From Phyllobacterium chamaecytisi (lineage in GTDB: Bacteria; Pseudomonadota; Alphaproteobacteria; Rhizobiales; Rhizobiaceae): a DNA stretch of 64,000 nucleotides. Where the stretch lies: contig NZ_JAIQWW010000004.1 in the NCBI RefSeq assembly GCF_020164455.1, positions 186,001 to 250,000 on the forward strand, given 5' to 3'. Of the stretch, positions 35,506 to 44,701 are shown one piece after another (the stretch's first letter is position 1; every line of letters starts with the position of its first letter). Under the pieces are notes generated by a model, which did no database searches, was not told where the DNA came from, and saw only the letters and a program-made list of their open reading frames with translations. The translations under genes were made by a program, and so were the position numbers.

Positions 35506-36822
35506 TCAGCCCGCCCGCTCAATGCGGATCATCTGCGGTTTGTCGGTCGCATGCCCGTCTTTGACGATACCTTCCAGCGCCTTTTTCACCGCAGCCTCGG
35601 TCGTCTCATGCGTCACGAGAATAACTGTTTTCGTCGCTTCCGGCTGGTCGGTGGCGCTCTGCCGCTGAACGATCGATTCCAGCGAAATGTCATTGTCGGC
35701 CATGCGTTTGGCGATGGCGGCGAACACACCGGCCCGGTCGTGCACGGTCAGGCGGATAAAGTAACCGCCCTCATGCGCACGCATCTTGGCCCGTTTGTAC
35801 GGCGCGAGCGCCTTGGCCGGCGTTCCAAACACGGGCCCATGCTGGAAGCCAGGCCGGCTTTTCGCGATATCGGCGAGGTCACCGATGACGGCGGACGCCG
35901 TTGCCGCACCGCCTGCCCCAGGACCCGATAGAAGCAATTCGCCCAGGAGATCGGTCTCGATCGCGACCGCATTGGTGACGCCGTGCACCTGCGCGATGAC
36001 CGATTCGACCGGCACCATCGTTGGATGCACGCGTTGTTCGATACCACTCTCGGTCTTGAGCGCCACGCCCAAAAGCTTGATGCGATAGCCGAGTTCGTCG
36101 GCCGCCTTGATATCGGCCAGCGAGATATTGCTGATACCTTCGAGATAGATATCGTCGGCCGCAATTTGCGTACCGAAAGCAAGACTGGTCAGGATCGCAA
36201 GCTTGTGTGCGGTGTCGTTGCCTTCGATGTCGAACGTCGGATCAGCTTCCGCATAGCCGAGGCGCTGCGCATCGGCCAGGCAATCCTCGAAGGAAATGCC
36301 CTCGTCCCACATTCTCGTCAGGATATAATTGCAGGTGCCGTTCATGATGCCGTAGACGCGCGAAACCGTGTTGCCGGTCAGGGATTCGCGTAAGGCCTTG
36401 ATCACCGGGATACCACCGGCGACCGCCGCTTCGAAATTCAGGAGAACACCTTTGTCCTCGGCAATTTTCGCAAGCGAAACGCCGTGCTTGGCAAGGAGGG
36501 CCTTGTTGGCGGTGACGACGTGCCGACCGGATCGCAATGCGGCTTCAACCGAGGCACGCGCTGGTCCTTCATCGCCGCCAATGAGCTCAATAAAGACATC
36601 GATATTGTTGGACTTGGCCAATGCAACCGGATCATCGAACCAAGTTGCGGACGAGAAATCGACGCCGCGATCGCGCTTTGGATCGCGCGCCGATACGGCG
36701 GTGACGATGATTTCCTTGCCGCACTGGCGAGTGAGCATTTCACCCTTGTCACGCAATATTTTCAAAACCGAGGCACCAACAGTACCCAGTCCGGCGATTC
36801 CCACGCGCAGCGCTTCACTCAT
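35506..36822 (-). CDS. hom: Homoserine dehydrogenase
   Basis: 438 residues: an NAD(P)-binding Rossmann domain (VGIAGLGTVGASVLKIL, 7-23), the catalytic domain with VTANKALLAKHG and GIMNGTCNYILTRM and a lysine-bearing AEADPTFDIEGNDTAHKLAIL, and a C-terminal ACT domain (YFIRLTVHDRAGVFAAIAKRMA) for threonine feedback. It reduces aspartate semialdehyde to homoserine on the way to Thr and Met. It follows the aminotransferase gene by 71 bp on the same strand. Confidence 0.96.
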   Translation of the reverse strand: MSEALRVGIAGLGTVGASVLKILRDKGEMLTRQCGKEIIVTAVSARDPKRDRGVDFSSATWFDDPVALAKSNNIDVFIELIGGDEGPARASVEAALRSGRHVVTANKALLAKHGVSLAKIAEDKGVLLNFEAAVAGGIPVIKALRESLTGNTVSRVYGIMNGTCNYILTRMWDEGISFEDCLADAQRLGYAEADPTFDIEGNDTAHKLAILTSLAFGTQIAADDIYLEGISNISLADIKAADELGYRIKLLGVALKTESGIEQRVHPTMVPVESVIAQVHGVTNAVAIETDLLGELLLSGPGAGGAATASAVIGDLADIAKSRPGFQHGPVFGTPAKALAPYKRAKMRAHEGGYFIRLTVHDRAGVFAAIAKRMADNDISLESIVQRQSATDQPEATKTVILVTHETTEAAVKKALEGIVKDGHATDKPQMIRIERAG

Positions 36823-36893
36823 TATTCAATTCCCTGAATTTTCATTGAGACGGCGCCGAGAGGCGCCGCGAATTTCAGTGCCGGCAACGCCGC

Positions 36894-38111
36894 TCAGCGA
36901 TGCGCATTCAACGAAATGACGTTATGCAATTTCTCTTCCGCGGTTGAAAGAAACCGCTTGAGATTGCGGGCGGCCTGACGAATGCGATGCTCATTTTCAA
37001 CAAGCGCGACGCGGATATAATCATCGCCATGCTCACCGAAGCCGATGCCAGGCGCGACCGCGACGTCCGCGTGTTCGATCAGCAGCTTGGAGAACTCCAG
37101 CGAACCGAGGCTGCGGAACTTTTCCGGGATAGGTGCCCAGGCGAACATGGTCGCAGCTGGTGCGGGTATATCCCAGCCAGCACGGCCAAAGCTCTCCACC
37201 AGCACATCACGGCGATGCTTGTAGATGTTGCGCACCTCCGCAATATCGGAGCCATCACCATTGAGGGCAGCGGCGGCAGCAACCTGGATAGGCGTAAACG
37301 CGCCATAGTCGAGATAGGATTTGACACGCGTCAGCGCCGAAATCAGCCGCTCGTTGCCCACCGCAAATCCCATGCGCCATCCGGGCATGGAGAAAGTCTT
37401 GGACATGGAGGTGAATTCAACCGCGACATCAATCGCGCCGGGAACCTGCAAGATGGAGGGAGGTGGCGCACCGTCGAAATAGATTTCCGAGTAAGCCAGA
37501 TCCGACAGAATGATGATTTCATTCTTGCGGGCAAACGCCACCACATCCTTGTAGAAATCCAGCGACGCAACATGCGCGGTCGGATTGGACGGATAGTTGA
37601 GAATCAGCGCCAAAGGTTTCGGAATGGAATGGCGGACACCGCGCTCCAATGCCGGAATGAATTGGTCATCGGGCAGTGCCGGGATCGAGCGGACGACACC
37701 GCCCGACATGATGAAGCCGAAAGCATGAATGGGATAGGTCGGGTCCGGGCAAAGCACCACATCGCCGGGAGCGGTGATGGCCTGCGCCATATTGGCAAAG
37801 CCCTCCTTCGAGCCCAACGTCGCAACGACCTGCGTGTCGGGATTGAGCTTAACGCCGAACCGGCGGTCGTAATAGGCGGCCTGCGCGCGGCGCAAACCCG
37901 GGATGCCCTTTGACGACGAATAACGATGCGTGCGCGGATCCTGGACAGCCTCACACAGCTTGTCGACGATACTCTGCGGTGTCGGCAGATCCGGATTGCC
38001 CATGCCGAGATCGATAATGTCCGCACCCGCCGCTCGCGCGCTTGCCTTCAGGCGATTGACCTGTTCGAAAACGTAAGGTGGCAGGCGGCGAACTTTATGA
38101 AATTCTTCCAT
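36894..38111 (-). CDS. Class I/II PLP aminotransferase (AlaC-like)
   Basis: 405 residues. The fold type I signature is SKTFSMPGWRMGFAVGN, with the PLP-binding Lys in SKTFSM, and NYPSNPTAHVAS and the N-terminal IDLGMGNPDLPTPQSIVDKL are typical. It resembles AlaC-type (glutamate-pyruvate) and LL-diaminopimelate aminotransferase-like sequences, which cannot be separated here. The position directly upstream of hom suggests a role in aspartate-family or alanine metabolism. The ATG at 38111 gives MEEFHKVRRLPPYVFEQV, the usual start of this group. Confidence 0.9.
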   Translation of the reverse strand: MEEFHKVRRLPPYVFEQVNRLKASARAAGADIIDLGMGNPDLPTPQSIVDKLCEAVQDPRTHRYSSSKGIPGLRRAQAAYYDRRFGVKLNPDTQVVATLGSKEGFANMAQAITAPGDVVLCPDPTYPIHAFGFIMSGGVVRSIPALPDDQFIPALERGVRHSIPKPLALILNYPSNPTAHVASLDFYKDVVAFARKNEIIILSDLAYSEIYFDGAPPPSILQVPGAIDVAVEFTSMSKTFSMPGWRMGFAVGNERLISALTRVKSYLDYGAFTPIQVAAAAALNGDGSDIAEVRNIYKHRRDVLVESFGRAGWDIPAPAATMFAWAPIPEKFRSLGSLEFSKLLIEHADVAVAPGIGFGEHGDDYIRVALVENEHRIRQAARNLKRFLSTAEEKLHNVISLNAHR

Positions 38112-38236
38112 AGGGTTGGGTCCGGTTAAAAGGGTTCGTTATGGGCGTGCGCTATACACCGAAACAGCACGGGGGTCGAGCAATCATTGCGGGTATCTGG
38201 AAGGATAGCTCAGGTTTTGGGGGCGTGGATTTGCCG

Positions 38237-38391
38237 GATGGCAATGCTGCTGTGCGTGGTTCGACAAGCTCACCATGAGGGAAGTGGGTTGATTACACGG
38301 AGTGAAATTCTGCAACCGCGGCGATTGTGGTTGCAACTCTCTACCTTCCTCATGGTGAGCTTGTCGAACCACGCACAGCAGCATTGCCATC
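38237..38391. repeat. Perfect 44-bp inverted repeat
   Basis: The 44 bases at 38237-38280 (starting GATGGCAATGCTGCTGTGCG) are the exact reverse complement of 38348-38391. The 67-bp centre carries another hairpin, TGCAACC/GGTTGCA. The inner portion of the arm, GTTCGACAAGCTCACCATGA, is of a type dispersed in many proteobacterial genomes. The element lies between the aminotransferase start (38111) and the lipoprotein stop (38454); nothing else is seen in this stretch. Confidence 0.9.
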
Positions 38392-38453
38392 TAGACAAGA
38401 AGGTGGCTGCCAAACTTATCCGCGATTCGATCGAGTTTTGGCGGGCCGCAAGA

Positions 38454-38813
38454 TCACTGAGGTGTCGAGGACGACTTCCCTTCAATCTCCTTCAGATCAG
38501 CTTCCTGCTGTTTTTTCAGGAGTTGCATCTCGGCTTGCCTGCGGGCGGCGACAGCGGGATCCGAGGACGGGCCGGCTTGTCCAGCCTTGGCGACGGAAAG
38601 CCTTGATCGCAGCGCATCCTTTTCTTCCGGAGTGAACTGCGTGGTCTCGCCTTTCGGATCAGGTGTAAAATGGGGATAGGCACCGGTATTTACCGGCCCG
38701 GTCAGGGGCGAATTGGACATGGGCGCCGGGGGCGGACTGGCGCAGGCACCGAGGCCGGCAATGAGGATGGCGCCAACAGAGAAGCGCATAATGTTTTTGA
38801 CCGAAATGTTCAT
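38454..38813 (-). CDS. Lipoprotein
   Basis: 119 residues. MRFSVGAILIAGLGAC forms the lipoprotein signal (lipobox LGAC) after an 8-residue leader. The mature chain starts with Ser/Pro-rich sequence, then a charged helix (DPAVAARRQAEMQLLKKQQEADLKEIEG) that may be a coiled coil. No family was recognised. The phaC gene is divergent, 118 bp away. Confidence 0.75.
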   Translation of the reverse strand: MNISVKNIMRFSVGAILIAGLGACASPPPAPMSNSPLTGPVNTGAYPHFTPDPKGETTQFTPEEKDALRSRLSVAKAGQAGPSSDPAVAARRQAEMQLLKKQQEADLKEIEGKSSSTPQ

Positions 38814-38931
38814 TATGTGTCCTGACTGCGAAAAACGATTTCATCATTGCCGTAACAATTGCACGTTAGAGGGATAGCACCGATTTATGATATGATGTCA
38901 ATATCGCGCATCGACGGGAGGAAGCGACTAT

Positions 38932-40752
38932 ATGGATAATCAAGGCGATAAGAGCGGCAAGACCCCGAACCTTGATAATTATGTCGTCAAGGATCCGGAA
39001 GCCTTTGCGCGCAATGTCGCCCATATGATCGAGCAGGCCGGGAAAGCGGCTTCCGCCTGGGTCGAACCGCGCGAAAAAGGCCTGAAGCGTGACACGCTCG
39101 CCGACCCCGTCACGGACGTGGTGAAGACACTTTCAAAAGTTTCGGAATATTGGCTTTCCGAGCCGGCCCGGGCCCTTGAAGCGCAGACCAAACTTTTTTC
39201 CAGTTATATGGTGATCTGGTCGAATTCCATTCGCCGCATGAGTGGTGAAGAGGTTGAGGACATTGTCACGCCCGACAAGGGTGACAAGCGTTTCGCCGAT
39301 GAAGACTGGGGCAAGAATGCCTTTTTCGATTTTCTCAAGCAGGCCTATCTTGTTACTGCGCGTTGGGCGGGGGATCTTGTCGAAAACGCCGAAGGACTTG
39401 ACGATCATACGCGGCACAAGGCGGCATTTTACGTCAAGCAAATCACAACGGCGGCATCGCCGAGCAACTTTCTTCTGACCAATCCGGAGCTTTACAAGGA
39501 AACCGTCGCCAGCAATGGCGAAAATCTGGTTCGCGGCATGAAGATGCTGGCCGAAGACATTGTGGCCGGAGGCGGCGACCTTCGCCTGCGTCAGTCAGAC
39601 CTTACGAAATTTGCACTCGGCGACAATGTTGCAACCACTCCAGGCAAGGTTATCGCCCGCAGTGAAGTGGCGGAAATCATTCAGTATGAGCCAGCCACAA
39701 AGGACGTATTCAAGCGCCCTCTCCTGATTTGCCCGCCATGGATCAACAAATTCTACATTCTCGATCTGAACCCCGAGAAATCCTTCATCAAATGGGCGGT
39801 GGAGCACGGCCATACCGTGTTCGTGATTTCATGGGTCAATCCCGACCACCGCCACGCCATGAAGGACTGGACAGCCTATATCAATGAAGGCCTGCGTTTT
39901 GGGCTCGATACGGTCGAGAAAGCCACGGGCGAAAAAGCCGTGAATGCCATCGGCTACTGTGTTGGCGGAACGCTCTTGAGCGCTGCCCTCGCCCTCTTTG
40001 CCAAAGAAGGCGAAGAGCGAATCAAGAGCGCCACGCTCTTTACGACGCAGGTGGATTTCACCCATGCTGGCGATCTCAAGGTCTTCGTTGACGAAGATCA
40101 AATCCGGGCGCTGGAAAAGGCAATGTCGGCGGAAGGCTATCTGGACGGAACGCGAATGGCGACGGCGTTCAACATGCTCCGCTCCGGCGACCTGATATGG
40201 CCCTATGTCGTCAACAACTATATGCGCGGGCGTGATCCCGTGCCGTTCGATCTGCTTTACTGGAACGCCGATGCCACAAGGATGAGCGCGGCGAACCATT
40301 CCTATTACTTGCGCAATTGCTATCTCGACAACAATCTGGTTCGCGGCATGATGAAGCTCGCTGGAGAGAACCTCTCGCTCGCCGATGTCAAAATCCCGAT
40401 CTACAATCTCGCGGCCAAGGAAGATCATATCGCCCCCGCACTTTCCGTGTTCACGGGCTGCCGTTATTTCGGCGGGGATATCACCTATGTCATGTCGGGC
40501 TCGGGTCACATAGCAGGCGTCGTCAATCCACCCGCCAAGAACAAGTATCAATATTGGACGGGCGGCAAGCCCGTCGGCGCATTCGATGAATGGCTGGCAA
40601 AGGCGAAAGAACATCCCGGTTCCTGGTGGAATCATTGGGAGAAATGGATCGAAGCGCAGGACGGAGCACGCGTTCCCGCACGCAAACCAGGTGAAAATCA
40701 TATGGAAATTCTTGCCGAAGCGCCCGGAACATATGTACGCGTGCGTGTTTAA
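38932..40752 (+). CDS. phaC: Class I poly(3-hydroxyalkanoate) synthase
   Basis: 606 residues. The lipase-like box IGYCVGG contains the catalytic C343; the later Asp (AKEDHIAP) and His (SGSGHIAGVVNPP) complete the triad. The N-terminal ~190 residues are the PhaC N-terminal domain. The enzyme polymerises (R)-3-hydroxyacyl-CoA into polyhydroxybutyrate granules. There is no phaE/phaR partner, and length and motifs match class I. The ATG at 38932 has GGGAGGAAG upstream. phaA/phaB are not in the window. Confidence 0.95.
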   Translation: MDNQGDKSGKTPNLDNYVVKDPEAFARNVAHMIEQAGKAASAWVEPREKGLKRDTLADPVTDVVKTLSKVSEYWLSEPARALEAQTKLFSSYMVIWSNSIRRMSGEEVEDIVTPDKGDKRFADEDWGKNAFFDFLKQAYLVTARWAGDLVENAEGLDDHTRHKAAFYVKQITTAASPSNFLLTNPELYKETVASNGENLVRGMKMLAEDIVAGGGDLRLRQSDLTKFALGDNVATTPGKVIARSEVAEIIQYEPATKDVFKRPLLICPPWINKFYILDLNPEKSFIKWAVEHGHTVFVISWVNPDHRHAMKDWTAYINEGLRFGLDTVEKATGEKAVNAIGYCVGGTLLSAALALFAKEGEERIKSATLFTTQVDFTHAGDLKVFVDEDQIRALEKAMSAEGYLDGTRMATAFNMLRSGDLIWPYVVNNYMRGRDPVPFDLLYWNADATRMSAANHSYYLRNCYLDNNLVRGMMKLAGENLSLADVKIPIYNLAAKEDHIAPALSVFTGCRYFGGDITYVMSGSGHIAGVVNPPAKNKYQYWTGGKPVGAFDEWLAKAKEHPGSWWNHWEKWIEAQDGARVPARKPGENHMEILAEAPGTYVRVRV

Positions 40753-41001
40753 ATCGTTCGATTTGTGACCGTGGAAAACCCTAAAGAACACGCAACGACA
40801 ATGGCGAGAAAGTGGCCAATCACGTTTTCGCCTCATTCTACCTATACTTGAAGCCTTGTGCAGATGATAAAAGTTCATTAACTCTGGCGACTCTCTGCCG
40901 GTGTTATTTGCACTTCAATAGAACTTCGCGAGCTTTCTGCTCTTATAAAAGCGGACCGGACTGAACACTACACGGCCGGAAAAGACGAGACGGGGGAATC
41001 G

Positions 41002-42315
41002 TTGAAATTACTGCCAGCTTCAGTTTATGCCCTTCGGGCGAGTACGGTTGCATGCGTCATTGTGCTTTCCGCCATGGCGGCTACATCGTGTACCTCGACG
41101 GTCTCAAGCCCCGGAGCAACTGCTGCCCTGGCTCCCTCCAGCGATGCCACAACACACACAACTGAGAGCGCAATGCCGTCCGGCGGCACCCAAGCGATAA
41201 CCCCCGAAGCACTGGCTCTGGCCGGAAGCACTGAGCCAAATGCTCTTCAGGCCATAAATCAAACCGCCAAACCTGCGAATGGTAAGGCGTTGCCGGTAAC
41301 GACCACTGCAGAAGCCCAGAAAGGCTCAGAACAGCAAACCGCGGCCACAGCCACTCCCACACAGCCCCCCGTCAAAACATCACTTTTTGGTTCGAGCACT
41401 CCTGCCAGCACAGAAGAGACACAGGTTGCAAGCGCCGCAACCGCTGCAGCGCCCGTCAAGACATCGCTGTTTGGCAATCCGATGCGGGGCGAAGGCGACG
41501 TTCAGCCCAAAAAATCACCGCAGCAAGCTGCCGAGGCTCCGGCACCTGACGCAGCTGACAAGTCCGCAGCCAAGGCTGATGACGCTCCTGCATCCCCGGA
41601 GCAAGGCATTGCGCCTGAAACGACGCGTCCAGCGACGGCAGCAAAGAACAATGGCGCGCTAATGCGGCTGTTCTCCAATAATCTGTCGAAGCCGGCCGGA
41701 AAGCGCCTGGTCGCCGTTATCGAACCGAAGTCGCAACCCAAACTGCGCGCAGTCGATACGTCGTCCCATGCAGCATCGCCGCTCCCCGCCGCCAGCTCCT
41801 TTGCCGGCCAGACACAATATGTATCATCCTCACTACCCGGCGTGCGGCCCAATGCGGGCATCCAGATCATGCAGCGCGACAGTCTATATGACGATGACGA
41901 TGTTGAAGCCGCAGCAGCTCCTGTGATTCTTGCCTCGGCCGCGGGCCTCGCACGTCTCGCGCCGAACGGTCTCAAGGTTCAGCGCGAAAACGTTCAGGTT
42001 GCCTGCCTTAAGCCGCAGCTCGTTGGTATGCTGAAAACAATCGAACGCAGATACGGCAAGTCGGTAATTGTGACGTCGGGCTATCGCAGCCCGCCCTATA
42101 ACCGGCTTGTCAACGGCGCGAAGGCATCACTGCACATGTCTTGCGCTGCAGCAGACATACAAATTCCCGGGGTTTCCAAGTGGGAATTGGCCAATTTTGC
42201 CCGCTCGATGCCCGGACGCGGCGGTGTTGGTACCTATTGTCACACCGAATCAGTTCACGTCGATATTGGACCAACGCGGGATTGGAACTGGCGCTGTTCC
42301 CGCAGGGCCGGCTGA
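41002..42315 (+). CDS. DUF882/peptidase M15-like exported protein
   Basis: 437 residues starting at a TTG at 41002, preceded by GGGGGA. A signal peptide with a cysteine (AATSCTS) makes lipoprotein processing possible. Residues 35-330 are low-complexity, rich in Ala/Pro/Thr, with the segments VKTSLFGSSTPAS and VKTSLFGNPM repeated. The C-terminal ~110 residues carry the YcbK/DUF882 peptidase M15 domain: TSGYRSPPYNRLVNG, LHMSCAAADIQI (zinc His and Asp) and TESVHVDIG (second His). Such domains act on peptidoglycan. Confidence 0.88.
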   Translation: MKLLPASVYALRASTVACVIVLSAMAATSCTSTVSSPGATAALAPSSDATTHTTESAMPSGGTQAITPEALALAGSTEPNALQAINQTAKPANGKALPVTTTAEAQKGSEQQTAATATPTQPPVKTSLFGSSTPASTEETQVASAATAAAPVKTSLFGNPMRGEGDVQPKKSPQQAAEAPAPDAADKSAAKADDAPASPEQGIAPETTRPATAAKNNGALMRLFSNNLSKPAGKRLVAVIEPKSQPKLRAVDTSSHAASPLPAASSFAGQTQYVSSSLPGVRPNAGIQIMQRDSLYDDDDVEAAAAPVILASAAGLARLAPNGLKVQRENVQVACLKPQLVGMLKTIERRYGKSVIVTSGYRSPPYNRLVNGAKASLHMSCAAADIQIPGVSKWELANFARSMPGRGGVGTYCHTESVHVDIGPTRDWNWRCSRRAG

Positions 42316-42462
42316 GTTGTCAGCACAAAATGCTGTCCCCCTTAGCGTGGCACAGCACCAATGCTAGTTGACGGACGGCATAAACTTCACTTTTTCGAAA
42401 AAAGAACGCTTTATGGGCTTGCGGCGCAAAAACTGTTTCACTATAAGCCGCTTAACCGAGCG

Positions 42463-42537
42463 GCGCCCATCGTCTAGCGGTTAGGACGGCGCCCTTTCAC
42501 GGCGCAAACAGGGGTTCGATTCCCCTTGGGCGTACCA
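42463..42537 (+). tRNA. tRNA-Glu (anticodon UUC)
   Basis: 75 nt including CCA. The acceptor GCGCCCA pairs with TGGGCGT; the anticodon stem-loop GCGCCCTTTCACGGCGC carries TTC; the T arm is AGGGGTTCGATTCCCCT. The first acceptor pair is G-U; the rest of the cloverleaf is canonical. Confidence 0.93.
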
Positions 42538-42599
42538 GGTTTTCTCTCGAAAATTCAATTGCTTGCCTGCAAGAGCTTTCATCTTGGGATGTTTGCCTG

Positions 42600-42635
42600 C
42601 AACAGAAAACGGCCAACTCCGGGTGAGCTGGCCGT
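42600..42635 (-). terminator. Rho-independent terminator of the 42.8-kb lipoprotein gene
   Basis: Stem ACGGCCA/TGGCCGT (42609-42615 with 42629-42635), followed on the minus strand by TTTTCTGTT. It lies 21 bp past the stop codon of the small lipoprotein. Confidence 0.75.
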
Positions 42636-42656
42636 CTGGTGTTGTCTTGCTGCAGC

Positions 42657-42839
42657 CTAGTTGGCAGGCGCTGGTTTTGCGGGATCCGGGGCGGGTGTGG
42701 CTGGTGCCGGAGCAGGTGCTGCGGGTTCAGATGTCGTCGCGGGCGGCGTGGTATTGCCTTCAGATGGCTTGTTGTCACAGGCTGTCAAACCAAGTGCAGC
42801 GAGAGCAACAAACGGTAGGAAAAACTTGAGTTTCATCAC
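42657..42839 (-). CDS. Small Ala/Pro-rich lipoprotein
   Basis: 60 residues. MKLKFFLPFVALAALGLTAC is a lipoprotein signal (lipobox LTAC). The mature part is DNKPSEGN followed by an Ala/Pro-rich tail of alternating PAPAPA. GGAGGAGACG lies upstream of the two adjacent ATG codons. It has a good terminator, so it is likely an expressed stand-alone gene. The function is unknown. Confidence 0.7.
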   Translation of the reverse strand: MMKLKFFLPFVALAALGLTACDNKPSEGNTTPPATTSEPAAPAPAPATPAPDPAKPAPAN

Positions 42840-42899
42840 GTCTCCTCCTGGTGAGTTTCGTCCCTTTGCGTAGCATGTGACACTCTTGCTGATTAGAAC

Positions 42900-43087
42900 A
42901 GCCCGGTTCTTTCAAGCTTTGTCACCGCCTGTTAGACAAAGTTATGAGACCCGAATCGGCAGCTGACCTATTATCTTGGTACTGCCACATTGATTTGCGG
43001 CAGCAGGGTCCAGTTAGACCTCCAAGCTGGCCCGATTCTCCCACCCCAGAGCAAACTCAACCTGCCTTTTAGAGGCAGGTTTTTTTA
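42900..43087 (+). ncRNA. Candidate small RNA ending in a strong terminator
   Basis: A plus-strand terminator with stem CCTGCCT/AGGCAGG (43061-43067 with 43073-43079) and a T-run to 43086 has no coding gene in front of it: the nearest upstream plus-strand gene is tRNA-Glu, over 500 bp away. The sequence before it contains two pyrimidine motifs complementary to Shine-Dalgarno sites, CCTCC (43018-43022) and CTCCCACC (43038-43045). This recalls AbcR/alpha-r15 sRNAs of rhizobia, but I cannot confirm the match. The 5' end is a guess. Confidence 0.4.
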
Positions 43088-43139
43088 TACGCTGTGCCAG
43101 GATGTTGTCGCGGTCCATCATGTCGGCTAAATCCTTCGT

Positions 43140-43841
43140 ATGATATTTGCTTCCCCTCTCGTCACCGGCCGGCTGGTTCAACGTTACAAGCGTTTTCTCG
43201 CTGACATTATTCTGGACGACGGCAATCCGATCACCAGTTCGGTTCCCAATACCGGCTCCATGCTGGGCCTGACGGACCCGGGCATCAGGGTGTGGCTGTC
43301 GGTTTCGAACGGGTTGAAACGCAAATATCCCCACACTTTGCAGCTGGTTGAAGCGCAAGGCATCATGGTTGGCATCAATACGGGCCTGCCAAACCGCATT
43401 GCTGAAGAAGCGATCCTGTCGGGTCTCCTGCCCTCATTGAGCGGCTATGCGGAGTTCAGACGCGAGCAAAAATACGGCTCGAATTCGCGGATCGATATAC
43501 TTTTGCGCGACCCAAATCGTCCTGACGCCTATGTCGAGGTCAAGAACGTGCATTTTTCAAGGTCGGCCGGACTTGCAGAATTTCCCGATTCTCCAACCGC
43601 ACGAGGCGCAAAACATCTGGATGAGCTTGGCACTATGGTTGAAAACGGTCATCGTGGTATCATGCTCTATGTCATCCAGCGCGGAGACTGCGAACATTTG
43701 AAAATTTGCGGCGATCTCGATCCTGTTTATGCAGCAGCCTTCGAACGGGCGATGCGGCGCGGGGTTGAAGCTTACGCAGTAAAATGCCACATCACACCCA
43801 CGGGTATCACTGCTATTAGCACAATGCCAATTATCGATTGA
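43140..43841 (+). CDS. sfsA: SfsA (sugar fermentation stimulation) family protein
   Basis: 233 residues. Family blocks: [81 protein letters not shown] and [16 protein letters not shown]. The E-V-K core and D resemble nuclease folds; the cellular role is unclear. The usual HC before the PNTG/ANPG segment reads SSV here. Its stop is followed after 17 bp by map, and radC follows, suggesting a sfsA-map-radC operon. Confidence 0.92.
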   Translation: MIFASPLVTGRLVQRYKRFLADIILDDGNPITSSVPNTGSMLGLTDPGIRVWLSVSNGLKRKYPHTLQLVEAQGIMVGINTGLPNRIAEEAILSGLLPSLSGYAEFRREQKYGSNSRIDILLRDPNRPDAYVEVKNVHFSRSAGLAEFPDSPTARGAKHLDELGTMVENGHRGIMLYVIQRGDCEHLKICGDLDPVYAAAFERAMRRGVEAYAVKCHITPTGITAISTMPIID

Positions 43842-43858
43842 CGCCAACCGGAACGAAT

Positions 43859-44689
43859 ATGGTTACCTATCTCGACGCACAGAGCGCGCCCTTGAAAAAT
43901 ACCGGGCAGATCAGGCTTCACGGCCCGGAAGGGTTTGAGGCCATGCGCAAGGCCTGCCTGTTGACCGCACGCTGCCTGGATGAGCTCGCGTCTATCGTTG
44001 CGCCGGGTGTCACGACCAACACCATCGATCGTTTTGTCTTCGAGTTTGGTTCGGATCATGGCGCTCTGCCAGCCACGCTCAATTATCGCGGTTATACGAA
44101 GTCCAGCTGTACCTCGATCAATCACGTGGTCTGCCACGGTATCCCCGACGACAAGCCGCTGCGAGAAGGCGATATCGTCAATATCGACGTGACCTATATC
44201 CTTGACGGCTGGCATGGCGATTCCAGCCGCATGTACCCGGTTGGCGAAATCAAGCGCGCGGCCGAGCGCCTGATGGAAGTCACGCATGAGAGCCTGATGC
44301 GCGGCATTGCCGCCGTGCGTCCCGGCGCGCGTACCGGCGCTATCGGCGCAGCCATACAGACCTACGCGGAATCAGAACGTTGCTCGGTCGTGCGGGATTT
44401 CTGCGGCCATGGTGTCGGCCGGCTTTTCCACGACGCGCCGAACATTCTGCATTACGGCACGCCGAATGAAGGCGTCGAACTGCGCGAGGGCATGATCTTC
44501 ACCATCGAGCCGATGATTAATCTCGGCCGTCCGCATGTGAAAGTGCTCGCCGATGGCTGGACAGCCGTTACGCGCGATCGCTCGCTTACCGCGCAATATG
44601 AGCATACGGTCGGTGTCACCAAGGACGGCTGCGAGGTTTTCACCCTGTCTCCTGCCGGCCTGTTCGCGCCGGGATTGAAACTCGAATAG
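43859..44689 (+). CDS. map: Methionine aminopeptidase, type I
   Basis: 276 residues from the ATG at 43859 (a TTG at 43838 overlaps the sfsA stop and is less likely). Metal ligands are visible in NIDVTYILDGWHGDSSRM (two Asp), GHGVGRLFHDAPNILHYG (His), FTIEPMINLG (Glu) and QYEHTVGVTKDG (Glu). It removes the N-terminal Met from nascent proteins. A lengthened N terminus of about 25 residues precedes the catalytic fold. Confidence 0.95.
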   Translation: MVTYLDAQSAPLKNTGQIRLHGPEGFEAMRKACLLTARCLDELASIVAPGVTTNTIDRFVFEFGSDHGALPATLNYRGYTKSSCTSINHVVCHGIPDDKPLREGDIVNIDVTYILDGWHGDSSRMYPVGEIKRAAERLMEVTHESLMRGIAAVRPGARTGAIGAAIQTYAESERCSVVRDFCGHGVGRLFHDAPNILHYGTPNEGVELREGMIFTIEPMINLGRPHVKVLADGWTAVTRDRSLTAQYEHTVGVTKDGCEVFTLSPAGLFAPGLKLE

Positions 44690-44701
44690 GATGGTAGCTC
44701 A

